Shown: positions 45,101 through 56,319 of the stretch, piece by piece
Numbering within the stretch: the first letter of the stretch is position 1
Layout of the letters: each line of letters opens with the position of its first letter
Source: Malus domestica
Lineage: Eukaryota; Streptophyta; Magnoliopsida; Rosales; Rosaceae
Assembly: GCF_042453785.1 (NCBI RefSeq)
Contig: NC_091674.1
Span: 27,197,001-27,261,000, forward strand
Length of the DNA stretch: 64,000 nucleotides
Direction: 5' to 3'
Translations under genes and position numbers: made by a program
The notes under the pieces: generated by a model
Database searches by the model: none
The model's input: the letters and a program-made list of their open reading frames with translations, nothing else
What the model was told of the DNA's origin: nothing

Positions 45101-48100
45101 CCAACTTTCTAGTGGGACTGATCTCCAACACCAGTGGTTTGGAAGAGGTTCAACATGAACAGGTCTTTAATATCTTTATAAGAAATTCACACATGGATGC
45201 CCATTTTATTGGCTAGAAGTTGCCTTGCTTAAGGTTCCCAACAACAAAAATATATACTGTGTGCTATCAGATGCAAAATTAGGCAAGAAGTTGTGTTCTT
45301 TTCTATGTACTTCAATAATTGGAACAACTGCATAAAACTTAGGCAAATTTTTTAGGGAAACTATAAGACAATGACACATACCAAACAAAACAACTAGGAA
45401 TTACCATATCTAGTCTGCTTAAACTCCTTCAGATCTTCATATGAAAGGTCCTGATAATCTTGAGGATATTGAATCCGAGAGCTTACCTGTCAACAGTTTC
45501 AGTCTCTTAAAGTTTAGTACAATAAAAGAATGTCAAAATGCATGTAATGTGGTATTTCATTAAGTTGAAGCTCAGTTTTACGATAATTGACCATTTTCCC
45601 ATAATAATGTACTTTTTATGGTGTATGAGGATCTTAATTCTCCAATATCTGCACACCCATTTAATTTATGTGACAAACGGTAATCATGGTGGATCCCTGT
45701 ATCAGATAATCATTTCTTTGGAGAACCTCTAAGCAGAACACAGATACAAATATCAACAACACTAAAGAACGAATGTGATTCTCTTTAGATGAATCCTAGG
45801 TAACAAACTAAACTATTAGCTTGGTAAAATCACTTAATTATCATGAGAACAATTCAACATATAGTGGTATCATTACATTCAGAAAGCAACACACATTACA
45901 TTCAGATATTATCAATAGGTGTTTGAGACTGATGCCACGAATTACAATTTTAAAGCTTCTAAGAAAAAAGAACTTACTATGGATACAAGTGACTCATAAG
46001 CTGGACGAAAAACTTCCAGCCTTCTATTTCTCTCAGCTTCAATGGAAGATTCATTCACAAACGAAATATATGATTCCCTGGAAGTTTAGAGTTCTTATAT
46101 TGAATGTCTTTTTTTTAGTTTTAGACACAATCAAGTACACTGTGATTCTAGAATGACTCACCATCTGGTCAAGTTCACCTGGAGACTGTGCCAAAAGTTG
46201 AATGTCATGGAAGCAATATAGTACTCTGGGTGTGAAGCAACTTCCAATAACGCATGTACAATCAACATTGATTCATCTGAGCCTGAAGAAAAGATGTTAT
46301 CAACCAAAAAGAAACAGATCAGACAAAGTTCAAAAAATTCAGAGCTCATAAGAGACGAAAAACATCCAACAATTCCTCAGAGAAGTTTTTGATAGCTGCT
46401 AAATACGTATACCAGTTGCAATAAGTTCAACATATGAATCACCCATGTCCGAAAATAAGCGAGTAATGGCCTTCACGTCTTCCTCATCCTGAAAACAAGA
46501 ATAGAGATAGCGGCAAAATAACCATCAATGAAGTTACTATTTCGCACTTGATTTTAATTATTAAGGGTTTGTTTGTTGAGCTTTATTTGTATTTTGTAGG
46601 TAAAAAAACACTTTTTAACCCAACTCTACACATGGAATACCTTCGAAGAATCTCTTAGCTGTCCCTTAAGATTCATTACTTGGGGGACAAGCACTTGAAT
46701 TAAGGGCATCTGCACAGAAACACCACCAGAGCTTCCAGCTGCTGTATAGTGTATCAATTCAGATATAACTGCAATGAAAAAGAAAACCAAGAGGGGAAGC
46801 AAAATAAGAAAATCCACCCGAGGGTGAGGCAGAAATTGATGAACACACATAGTAACTGCCTAAATTTACAATATGGTTTTGACAGAGAAGCAATGTGAAA
46901 GACATAAACCAGAGAGCTGAGTTAACAGATTTCAATGCTACACCATCCATGCAGAGATAAATGCTAAAACATTGACATGAAATAATTTGACGATAATATT
47001 GAACTGAACGTCAGAACATAACGAGGATTATAGACGACTTAAAAAAGAAACATAGCTAAACACATTTTATTCAAGGAAATGTAATATATTTACAGTATAG
47101 CCGACCCCACTTAGTGGGAAAAGGCTTTGTTGTTGTTGTTAAATGTAATATATTTACAGTAGCACTTACTTTCAGTCCGATATTTACCACATCTTTGATG
47201 TAAGAAAATTTAACATGCAATCAGAACAATGCTCATTACTAACATTCTGCATTACCTACAAACTGATTGGCAACTTTCTAGATAATACCTACTTCAGAAG
47301 ATTTGACATACTAAACAACAACAAAAATTCAAACTACCCCTTTAAATATCTTTAGAAATAGAACCTCCAAATGTTGAAATTGAAACACTTTACAGAGCCA
47401 AATCAATCCAAAAAAAGTCTGTTGGAAGTTCTACCAGGAAATTTACACCTCAACAAATTATAGAACTACATCATAAAAAAGAACTATATACACTATTAAA
47501 AAAAAGCAACATGTTATGAAAGCATATTCAAAATTCAAACAAGTTGGATTTATTGGGCGCTTGTATCACTGCTATAAAATCGTCATGGTAAAACAAGCTG
47601 AAAACGCAAAAGTATCATACAGTTTTCATCAGCTTATCAAACTTGTTTTTACCATTTACTGCGGCCTCTGAGAGTAGCTCAGAATTCAAGCTTGAGAGGG
47701 CTGTGAGCACCAATGGATGGGATGCAAGCACAGATCCAGGGATCCTGAAACCCACAATAGTTCATTTAAGTACCATGAATTTCTATCCGTCTCCCTATAA
47801 GAAGAGAAGTCATACAACAACACAAGATGAAATTTGGGACTATCATATCAACACCCACAAACTATACCAATTTTATAAGAACAACAATTATACTGATGTG
47901 ACATGTGTAGATCTACATATATTGAAGAAAAAACAGGTTTCAACTATAACAAGCATTGCATAAATCTCAACTTGCAAAATGTACTGCAGTATGTGCCACT
48001 ACAAAAATGATTTCCATTTTTCAGTATTATAACCAACACGTGCAGGGAAGTAGAATGCATGTTTGATACCATATGGAAATAAGTGCACACATACAAGAAC

Positions 48101-51100
48101 TTTAAAGGACTTCTTCCCAAGTTTAATGCCTGAATTGTACAACCAATTATGCACTCTCATATAAACTAGAACGATGCAAAATATGATCCACAAATTGGCT
48201 ATTGGTGAATCCACAGATTCAAGGCACTCCACATACAAATGCCCACAGTAAAACTTCACATCACAGATCATTGAGGTATATTCAAGTGAGATATTTGTAA
48301 TAAGGCAGTAAGACCATAGCATGTGATCTTTTCCATGGAAGAGACCACCAACCTCCACATTACAAGAAGTTTGGAATCATCTCTCCAAACAACCGCTCAA
48401 ACCAAAATTGTTTTGTCACTTGGGTGGCACGGTGATGCCCTAATTAATATTCCAATAGACTATACAGCCTCTAGACATGACTCCTATAGGAAACCACATT
48501 ATCTCAGCTATTAAAAGCCTTGATATGTTAAAAATGACAAAGCTTCCACATATCTAATTACATTCCTTACACAAAAGGTTATATATATATGTATATGTTA
48601 TACATACACATATACAAAGAAAGAGAGAGAGAGAGAGAGAGAGTTAGAGAGAGTTCATACCCATGCTTCAGTCGAAGCCAAGAAGCAAATGCCTCAAGAA
48701 CCTGAAAAACCAACCAGCAAAACGATTAAAAAAAGGCACTCTAACAGCCATCAGAAGCAAGTCTCAAACATCAACAAAGTGTAACTTATACAATTCTGAA
48801 TAATTACCTGCTCCTTAAGCTCATTAATATTCAAACAGGCTGTCAGGATGTTAAGAGCAATCTCCATTTGTGAAGTCAACTCTTTTTCAAATTGACGGCG
48901 TCTTTCCGGGCGAGCTGCAATTTTGTAATTGGATACTTCCTGATTTTAAATCCCAGAAGAAAACGAACATGGTGAAAAGGTAGGCATCTGTCAATCAACT
49001 AAAGTTTTAAGAAAACATACATTGTTTGGACTAATATATGAGACCACTACATAAATTCCCCCCAGCAAAAAGTAATGAAAAGACAGAAGAGAATGATGCT
49101 GAACATCTTAGGAATCATTACGAAGGGAACACTATGCTTTAGAAAGGACATCCATTATTTCTAAAGTGTACAAAACACTTTCATCATATTACAGGAGAAG
49201 GTTTAAATCATCCTTGTCACACACAGTTGCACACTACAGTGCAAATATAAATTCAACAAGCATCATATCTATATAGTTATATACCTCAGGCAAAACTGTT
49301 AGTAACTCCAAAAATCCTGGTATAAACTCTGGATGCAAATTCATCTCCTCATGAAGCCACTTAACAATACCACCATCCCCCCAATCTTCAGCGCTAACAT
49401 GTACAGCCAAAGCAGCAACAGCAATGCTAATCTACAAAAGACAGATAGTTGAGCTTAATATCCTCTTGGGATCATAAAATCTGATGAAAGAGTATCAGAG
49501 AGAGTTCTGGATAGTACCTGAGTTCTGACTTTAGGGGGGCCTTTGTGGAATTTTCTCAATAAGTTCTGCATTCAAACCATGCAAAACTTTCAATACTATA
49601 AACAGACAATCAAACCATTCTTCATATAGATAAATCAGGTCCATGACACTGTCAGAAGACACAATCGAACCATTCTTCATATAGACAAACAATCGAACCA
49701 TAGCTTACTCAATTCTCACTCCAATTGTCAACAGATAGTGGATACTCACTCACATTTAACGAATCACGTAACGGGTGAAAAGCTTCAGAAGGTAGTTCTT
49801 CAAAATCTCGTTGTACCTAGACACAATACAAAATGAACTAAGAATCTATACATACACAACCAATACAACATAAACAAGGCGTACACATTTTGAACATAAG
49901 ATATTTTAAGTATCTATGGAAACAGGACACAATAAAGCATGTGCATGAACATTGACGGCCAACTATAAGGAGAAGAGAAATACCTTGCTTCTAAGGGTCT
50001 GTGAACAAAATATTAAAGTTTCTAGATTGCTAGTTGCATCATGAAGCAAGTTATCAGCAACCTAAGAAAAAGAAGCACAATAATGTTCAGAAAACTCAAC
50101 AGTAGCAAATTCAGCTAACAAAACCCATATACCAAAAAATAATAATAATAAATAAAGAGAATAAATTCAACTTTTGTTTTGGCCTCAAGTAATTAATTCA
50201 ACTTAGAGAGCAACATTTCGTATGATCTAACAGGTATAAGGATAGAATTGGAACACCGATAACTAATAAAACAGTAATTTGGCAAGAATTTTTACATGGA
50301 AACCAGAAATTAATGGAAATTAAGGACTAGGAAAAATAAACTTAATATATCTAGTTGCATAAAAGAAAAAAAAGACTAAAACTGCTGGTTTACCTTTACC
50401 TTCATATACCAAAAGTGAAAATCTTGAAAGAGATATTTATCATTGATTAAGAAAAAGGTTAAGGGTATAGATTTAAAGCTGCGTAGATAACTAAAAAACA
50501 CCAGATGCCCTATCTTGTATGTGATAGACAAGATGGAGGGAATCAAGCTCATCAGCCCATGAAATCATGATCACATCCATTTACCTTATAGAGCTTCCTG
50601 ATTGTATGCACATATTCAATTGTAAAATCTTTCCTTGTACAGTTTGTCAACCCCTGTAAAGTCTCTGTCAAATTGTATAAATACCTTATACTGAGATCAA
50701 TGGAAGTATCCCAAATGTTCAACCAAAACTTGTGTGTGTTTTATCTCTTCGGTAGCACTTAATCTTTTATGGTATCTCAGAGCCCTTGACTCATCGTCCA
50801 TTATTTTTTTTTCTCATGGCTGCCACTACCAATACTCCTCCTTCTACAGATTCTTCCACCCTCCCCAATGTTTCCCATGCCATTACTCTCAAACTTGATA
50901 CCACCAACTACCCTCTCTGGCTCGCTCAGATTGTACCTGTTCTCAAGAGTCGTCGTCTGATGCATTTTATTGATGGATCCTCCGAATGCCCTGCCCACTT
51001 TCTCAAGGATGATATTGGAAACCTCACCACCAATGTCAATCCTGCTTATGAGGATTGGATTCAGAAAGATCAATTGGTTCTCTCTTGGATCAATGGGTCT

Positions 51101-54100
51101 CTTGGTCTACAGGCTCTCTCTGCAACAGCCCGTTACAAATCTGCTCGTGATGTCTGGGTTGCTTTGCAACACCGATATGCGTCTCACAATCAGAGTCGCA
51201 TCATCCAACTTCGTACAGCTTTCTTCCAAACCAAGCGTGGTGATTCCTCCATCGCTGACTATTTGGATCGCATCCACTCACTTGCTGACAGTCTGGCGCT
51301 TGCTGGGTCGCCAATCACTGATGCCGATCTTGTTGCCGTGATCATGTCCAATGTTGGACCCAAGTTCGAAAATACAGTTGCTGCTGCCCAAGCTCGTGAA
51401 ACCCCAGTTTCTTATGTTGATTTGGAAGCCCTGCTCCTCTCTGCTGAGTTGCGTCTTGCCGATCCGACTCCTCCTGTTGATCACTCCGTTCAAGCTATGG
51501 CTGCCTCCCGGAATCGCAATTCCTCTCGCGGGGGTGGTCGATCCTTCTCCGTTCGCAATGATGGTCGCTCTTCTCGCGGGAGTGGCTTCTATAAAGGCAA
51601 TTCCTCTGGACAATTTCATCGTGGTGAACGCAGTGGTGGATTCTATCGAGGTAATTCTAATTCCTCTGGTAATTCTAATCGTGGTCAGCTAGCTGCAGGT
51701 CTTTTAGGCCCCGCCCCAAATCACCACAATGGTTCCTCTTCTTCAACCTTTAGTGAATCACGCATAAAGTGTCAAATTTGTGGTAGTCTTGGGCACCCTG
51801 CCATTGATTGTTATGACCGTATGAACTTGGCGTATGAAGGGCGTATTCCTTCAAAACGCCTCACTGCCATGGTGGCTCAATCTGTGGCTCAATCCCCTCA
51901 AACCGACAAATCTTGGCTTCTAGATTCCGGTGCTAACTCTCACATCACCAATGACTTGGGCAAACTCACTCTTACCCGAGATTATCGTGGCAATGATACC
52001 GTCGGTGGTGTGCTTGGTGGAACAGGTTTGCCTATTAGTCATATCGGTAACTCAACCTTATCATCCAATAACCTGACTTTTAAATTGAAAGATGTTCTTC
52101 ACTCTCCTAATACTTCTACCACCCAATCCTCTCCTATCCCGAACCCAAATGCCCCTCCTCCTCTCCAAGTTTATCACCGTAAAACCCATCGTCCTACAAG
52201 CCTTGCACCCTTTCCCGTTACTGATTTCACTACACATACCCAACCTGTTTCTCCAAGTTCCTCAAGACAACCACCTATCCCCGCCACGTCTTCGGTAAGA
52301 GCGACGAATGCTCACCCCATGGTGACTCGGAGTAAAGCTGGTAATCTTCAGTCTAATTCCAAATGTGCTCATTATGCGGATTCTTCTGTATCTACTAATA
52401 CTTTCATTGAGCCTACTTGTTTCAGTCAAGCAAACAAAATTCCTGAGTGGCGTCAAGCCATGGCAGATGAATTCAATGCTCTTCAACGAGCCCGTACCTG
52501 GGTCCTTGTTCCCCGTACTCAGTCAATGAACATTTTGCCAAACAAATGGGTCTTCCGTATCAAGAGGAACTCTGATGGCTCTATTCAACGTTTCAAAGCC
52601 CGCCTTGCTGCCAATGGATTCCATCAGCAGCCTGGACTCGATTATGGTGAAACCTTTAGTCTTGTGGTCAACCATTCCACCATTCGTCTCATCCTTGCAC
52701 TATCCGTTCAGTTTCGGTGGCCAGTCCGTCAACTTGACGTTCAAAATGCATTTTTACATGGTTTTTTATCTGAAGAAGTCTATATGCGCCAACCAAATGG
52801 TTTTGTGGATTCCCAATTCCCTGATCATGTTTGTAAACTTCAACGATCTCTTTATGGCCTCAAACAAGCCCCTCGGGCGTGGTTTCAATGCTTCTCTTCG
52901 CACTTGGAAGACTTGGGTTTCACACCATCTCAGGCTGACACATCTCTTTTCATTTATCTTAATGGATCCATACGCATTTATCTGCTTATCTATGTCGATG
53001 ATATTTTGGTCACAGGGAATGATATGTCTCATATTGCTCGGTTGATTGCTGACTTAGGACGTCGCTTCGCTATGAAAGATTTAGGCCCTGCTCATTATTT
53101 CCTCGGCATGGAGATTGTCCGCACATCGGATGGCTTATTTCTTTCTCAACAAAAGTATGTACAGGATCTTCTATTGCGTACCAAAATGGCAGCAGCTAAA
53201 CCTGTTCATACCCCAGCTGTTAGCGGTCGCAGGCTCAGCCTTCAAGATGGAGACCCTCTTCCTGATCCGACAGAATACCGAAGTGTTGTAGGTGCTCTCC
53301 AATACCTTACTCTCACTCGTCCTGACATTGCATTTGCGGTCAACCAAGTCTGTCAATTTATGCATCAACCCACTTCTATCCATTGGTTGGCTGTCAAACG
53401 TATCCTACGATATTTGGTTGGTACTTCCTCTCACGGTATTACATATAAACCTGGCTCCCTTATTCTCACTGCTTATTCTGATGCTGATTATGCCGGTGAT
53501 CCTGATGACCGGCGTTCCACTGGTGGATATTGCATTTATATTGGTTCAAACCTTGTCTCTTGGAGCTCCAAGAAACAAGGTGGGGTTTCCCGTTCAAGTA
53601 CCGAAGCGGAATACCGCCAGCTTGCCTACACTGCTGCTGCAATTTCATGGTTCCGCAAGCTTTTTCGTGATCTTTGCCTTCCGCTGTCTTGTCCAACAGT
53701 TCATTGTGATAATATTAGTGCCATATCCTTAGCCTCAAATCCTGTTTTTCATGCCCGTACTCGTCATGTTGAGGTGGATTATCACTTTGTTCGTGAAAAG
53801 GTAGTTCGTAACGAGCTACGAGTCCTTTATCTTTCTACCCATGATCAGATTGCTGACATTTTTACCAAAGGCCTGTCCGTTACTCGTTTTCGCTATCTCA
53901 TATCCAAGCTTCCTGTGCTTCTTTGCCCCGTCAGCTTGCGGGGGTGTGATAGACAAGATGGAGGGAATCAAGCTCATCAGCCCATGAAATCATGATCACA
54001 TCCATTTACCTTATAGAGCTTCCTGATTGTATGCACATATTCAATTGTAAAATCTTTCCTTGTACAGTTTGTCAACCCCTGTAAAGTCTCTGTCAAATTG

Positions 54101-55025
54101 TATAAATACCTTATACTGAGATCAATGGAAGTATCCCAAATGTTCAACCAAAACTTGTGTGTGTTTTATCTCTTCGGTAGCACTTAATCTTTTAGTATGT
54201 ACGTGTGTGTGAGTGTGTTTTAACTTTTACGCGAGTGCTAAGCACATGCATGGTTTAGGAGTGGGATGTCCTACTGTCTTGGACACTTTTCAAAACATTG
54301 CACACACGGGAAATCTTTTTGTGTTAAATTTTATGATCTTAAATAGAGTGTTTTTTTTTTTTAAATAAGTTCAGGTTTATTTTGTAGTTTACACATCATC
54401 TTTGTTTCTTAAGCTCAGTATTTGAGTATATTTCGTTCTACGTTGTTCTCAGATGAGCTTCCCATTATAGATATAAAGAGATGCCACAACCAAAATTGAT
54501 CGATTCTGCAAGGTAAAAACTTTCGGATCAAAATTTTCTCACAAACCAACCAGAGCAACAAATTGCTTCCCTCCCGCATATTAAAAATGATATACATAAG
54601 AAAATGAGTAATGCTTCTGACCCAAAGCATACCCATCAACTCAAATTATTGACCAAAACCCTAAAATTAAATTCATCTAATTCAAATGGAACGAACTAGG
54701 GATTCCAAACTACTCAAAATCCAATCCCATCACGAGTGACAAAAACACCAAACTAATCACTGAAATTACAGCATACACTAAGCGAAAATCGAAACGAGAA
54801 CCGAACATCAAACTCTCACAAGCTACAGCCACCAATGAAAAACTTCAAAAAGCCGAAAGGAGAATTCAAATCAACGAAAACAGAAAGTGAACGGAAAAGC
54901 ACCTGCCAGGCGTCGAGCGTCCGCTGGAAGTCCTGCAGCCAGCGATCGGCCTGCAGGTGGACGCCGTCGTCGGGGTGATGGTAGAGTGCGTTGAGGGCTT
55001 CTTTCACTGTGTTCTGGAGCTCCAT
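41183..55025 (-). CDS. MOS14: transportin-SR / MOS14 nuclear import receptor, 26 exons
   Basis: Exons, 5' to 3': 55025-54903, 50061-49984, 49816-49754, 49565-49518, 49431-49285, 48939-48808, 48701-48661, 47744-47653, 46768-46641, 46488-46413, 46282-46162, 46077-45978, 45486-45405, 44976-44894, 44624-44508, 44374-44323, 44008-43856, 43744-43621, 43528-43447, 43366-43203, 43105-43051, 42735-42616, 42511-42419, 42333-42188, 41758-41581, 41461-41183. All phases agree and give 958 residues, the length I recall for Arabidopsis MOS14. The start MELQNTVKEALNALYHHP opens the importin-beta N-terminal (Ran-binding) region, followed by the exportin-1-like segment (LPSEAFHPLRDSLN, KFHKGPPKVRTQISIAVAAL) and a helical-repeat solenoid to a conserved end CRRNRTVMEIVQQSLRPLEL. 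The family carries SR splicing factors into the nucleus with RanGTP. In Arabidopsis MOS14 loss disturbs splicing and immune receptor expression. Intron 1 (4.8 kb) holds a Copia element. Intron 22 uses a GC donor. Confidence 0.95.
42153..42184 (+). repeat. (GA)n microsatellite at a MOS14 splice donor
   Basis: On the gene's own strand this is a CT run starting about 4 nt inside the 5' splice site of intron 24 (CATAG|GTACTCTCTCT). Confidence 0.95.
44117..44289 (-). mobile_element. Au-type tRNA-derived SINE in MOS14 intron 16
   Basis: Flanked by a perfect 14-bp duplication, ACAGATGAACTATA (44103-44116 and 44290-44303). On the minus strand it starts AGAGGTCGCACTTGG and has an A-box region TGGTGCAATGGCAAGTGCC and a B box GGTTCGAGACTTG. 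The body continues GGAGCAGCCTCTCC and ends GCACTGGGTACGACCTTT. This body is the Au-SINE type known from many angiosperms (from memory). It inserted in the same orientation as the gene. An internal run of 8-9 C/G is present. Confidence 0.9.
47098..47140 (+). mobile_element. 43-bp 5'-truncated non-LTR retrotransposon tail in MOS14 intron 8
   Basis: The insert starts TAGCCGACCCCACTTAGTGG and ends with (TTG)4-like GGCTTTGTTGTTGTTGTT. A perfect 21-bp duplication (47077-47097 and 47141-47161, starting AAATGTAATA and ending TTTACAGTA) flanks it. A (TTG)n tail and long target duplication are typical of RTE-type LINEs and SINEs that share their 3' end. Only the last 43 bp were copied. Confidence 0.85.
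48576..48650 (+). repeat. AT/GA compound microsatellite in MOS14 intron 7
   Basis: ATATATATATGTATATG and CATACACATATAC are followed by about 13 GA units. It lies immediately downstream (on the gene's strand) of the exon 7 donor region. Confidence 0.85.
50522..50769 (+). repeat. left LTR of the Copia element
   Basis: Starts TGATAGACAAGATGGAGG and ends GCACTTAATCTTTTA. A TATA-like TTGTATAAATACC lies at about 50672-50684. Confidence 0.95.
50770..50783 (+). other. primer-binding site of the Copia element
   Basis: TGGTATCTCAGAGC directly follows the left LTR and resembles the complement of initiator-methionine tRNA used by plant copia elements (usual form TGGTATCAGAGC). It carries one or two extra bases. 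Confidence 0.8.
50816..53995 (+). CDS. Copia gag-pol polyprotein with in-frame loss of integrase
   Basis: An uninterrupted frame of 1,059 codons from the ATG at 50816. Order: gag (LDTTNYPLWLAQIVPVLKS; about residues 25-230), Gly/Arg/Ser-rich linker, zinc knuckle CQICGSLGHPAIDC (51770-51811), protease active site WLLDSGANSHIT (about 51914), then LKDVLHSP at about 52086-52109. A normal copia continues here into the pre-integrase and DDE integrase domains. Instead the frame moves straight to the region before reverse transcriptase (HPMVTRSKAG), then RT with YVDD (52991-53002) and RNase H (AYSDADYAGDPDDRRSTGGY). Two conserved RT positions look changed: LAANGF where LVAKGF is usual, and FSLVV where FSPVV is usual. 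The element is thus not autonomous, and it shows how deletion can preserve the frame. Confidence 0.93.
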   Translation: MAATTNTPPSTDSSTLPNVSHAITLKLDTTNYPLWLAQIVPVLKSRRLMHFIDGSSECPAHFLKDDIGNLTTNVNPAYEDWIQKDQLVLSWINGSLGLQALSATARYKSARDVWVALQHRYASHNQSRIIQLRTAFFQTKRGDSSIADYLDRIHSLADSLALAGSPITDADLVAVIMSNVGPKFENTVAAAQARETPVSYVDLEALLLSAELRLADPTPPVDHSVQAMAASRNRNSSRGGGRSFSVRNDGRSSRGSGFYKGNSSGQFHRGERSGGFYRGNSNSSGNSNRGQLAAGLLGPAPNHHNGSSSSTFSESRIKCQICGSLGHPAIDCYDRMNLAYEGRIPSKRLTAMVAQSVAQSPQTDKSWLLDSGANSHITNDLGKLTLTRDYRGNDTVGGVLGGTGLPISHIGNSTLSSNNLTFKLKDVLHSPNTSTTQSSPIPNPNAPPPLQVYHRKTHRPTSLAPFPVTDFTTHTQPVSPSSSRQPPIPATSSVRATNAHPMVTRSKAGNLQSNSKCAHYADSSVSTNTFIEPTCFSQANKIPEWRQAMADEFNALQRARTWVLVPRTQSMNILPNKWVFRIKRNSDGSIQRFKARLAANGFHQQPGLDYGETFSLVVNHSTIRLILALSVQFRWPVRQLDVQNAFLHGFLSEEVYMRQPNGFVDSQFPDHVCKLQRSLYGLKQAPRAWFQCFSSHLEDLGFTPSQADTSLFIYLNGSIRIYLLIYVDDILVTGNDMSHIARLIADLGRRFAMKDLGPAHYFLGMEIVRTSDGLFLSQQKYVQDLLLRTKMAAAKPVHTPAVSGRRLSLQDGDPLPDPTEYRSVVGALQYLTLTRPDIAFAVNQVCQFMHQPTSIHWLAVKRILRYLVGTSSHGITYKPGSLILTAYSDADYAGDPDDRRSTGGYCIYIGSNLVSWSSKKQGGVSRSSTEAEYRQLAYTAAAISWFRKLFRDLCLPLSCPTVHCDNISAISLASNPVFHARTRHVEVDYHFVREKVVRNELRVLYLSTHDQIADIFTKGLSVTRFRYLISKLPVLLCPVSLRGCDRQDGGNQAHQPMKS
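53947..54194 (+). repeat. right LTR of the Copia element
   Basis: Same length and sequence as the left LTR by direct reading. Confidence 0.95.
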
Positions 55026-56259
55026 GGTTCGTCGTCGCAGCTGCTCTCCGAGCTCCCTCTTCGCACTTGTTCGATTCGTTCCTTTTTCTTATCTTTTTTT
55101 TTTTTTTAATAAAATAAAACGGGTTTTTGGCGCCCCCCGAGGTGAGAAATCGAGGGGCTTTTTGGAGCTGCCCTGGCCGTCGGATCTGCGTGCCGATGTT
55201 TGACTCTTGGTCAATACGATTAATCGGGTAGAGGGGCTGTGTGTGTAAATATGTGTTTTTCTGGGTCAATGTGTGTAAATATATTAGCTTGTTTGAATTC
55301 AAAGATATGTTTGGTCGATGGGAATACGTGTCGCGTGATTCGGATGTAACTAGGTGATCGGGTTTGGGTCCCATTGGACAGATCACAGATTGATCCGCAT
55401 GAAAAATCAACAACAGTCAAATTTTATTCCACTAAATTCCTCGACGGAACAAAACCGAACAACCAAACCGCACCAGTTTGAATATTTCGCGGTGGCTAAA
55501 AACGAACATAAAATTAAATTGCTCATCAAAGATTATAATATATTGTTATTTCTCTTTCTTGTAAATTAAAAATTGTATGTTCGGATATCATGAATGGTAT
55601 TTAAGATCTAAAACTCAAGAAACCTAAACGTAGTTGAGCTGGTTTGAGTTGCATATTATTTTTATGCATTCGAATATTCATTTGTCTCAATAAACTCATC
55701 TATTAGTAACATCTAAGTAATAATATCCTAAAACAATATTTTACGAGAAATTTTTCTATACGGTCGTCTGTATGCAACACCCTTTATATAGGTGAGACAA
55801 CAAGGGTGAAATTATGTGCTTAAATTAACAAGGAGGTTCCTAGTTTGTGAATACGGGCGATGGCAAAAAAGTAATTTACTTAAATATAAAAATAAAAAAA
55901 AGTAAATGCATTTGATCACATAAAATGCATGAATGATTGTCTCCAATGCGTTTTGTATGAAATTTTAGAAGAATTTCTGTAAAATTATATGTGCAAAACA
56001 ATAATTTGTTTTTTTGGTAAAATAGTTTTTAATAACAGTAGGCCAGTTTGCTGAGGAGGAGGCCCAATATGTGACTCAGGTCAGGGCTTATCTGCTACAG
56101 TATTTTGGGCTTCGGCGGTTCGGCCCACCGACTGTCCAACCCGAAAACGAATCCGGACCGGAATCGCGGGTCAAACCAAGTAAAACGGTTTTTTTTTTTC
56201 AGCATACGCCGTAGCAATTTTGCCTCCAACCCGCTCTTGTTCTGCTCCAGAGCAGCACG

Positions 56260-56297
<38 letters not shown>

Positions 56298-56319
56298 AGA
56301 GAGAGAGAAAGAGAGAGGC
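55026..56319. promoter_or_regulatory. divergent intergenic region between MOS14 and NOL9-like gene
   Basis: The 1.3 kb between the start codons should contain both promoters. A T-run near 55096-55109 and a GC-rich block (GGCGCCCCCCGAGG) lie close to MOS14. A GA tract (56260-56315) forms the leader of the NOL9-like gene. The middle is AT-rich with nothing recognised. Confidence 0.5.
56260..56315 (+). repeat. (GA)n tract in the NOL9-like 5' leader
   Basis: About 25 GA units with short interruptions, ending 5 nt before the start codon context GGCATGGC. GA-rich leaders are common in plant genes. Confidence 0.92.

Larger units (their letters stand above)
50522..54194 (+). mobile_element. Ty1-copia LTR retrotransposon lacking integrase, in MOS14 intron 1
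   Basis: LTRs 50522-50769 and 53947-54194 are both 248 bp and identical as far as I can read. GTATG flanks both ends (50517-50521 and 54195-54199). A primer-binding site TGGTATCTCAGAGC starts at 50770 and a polypurine tract GCGGGGGTG abuts the right LTR. One long open frame encodes gag, protease, reverse transcriptase and RNase H, but the integrase region is missing. The element is antisense to MOS14. At 3.67 kb it is more than 1 kb shorter than a usual copia. Confidence 0.95.

Noticed and set aside
48000-48514. 119-codon minus- and 63-codon plus-strand frames in MOS14 intron 7
   Set aside because: They lie in an intron between in-phase exons 7 and 8 and resemble no protein. They are likely chance frames.
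54871-55413. 180-codon minus-strand frame over the MOS14 start region
   Set aside because: It overlaps exon 1 of MOS14 in another frame and runs across its leader, with no family resemblance and low-complexity basic sequence.
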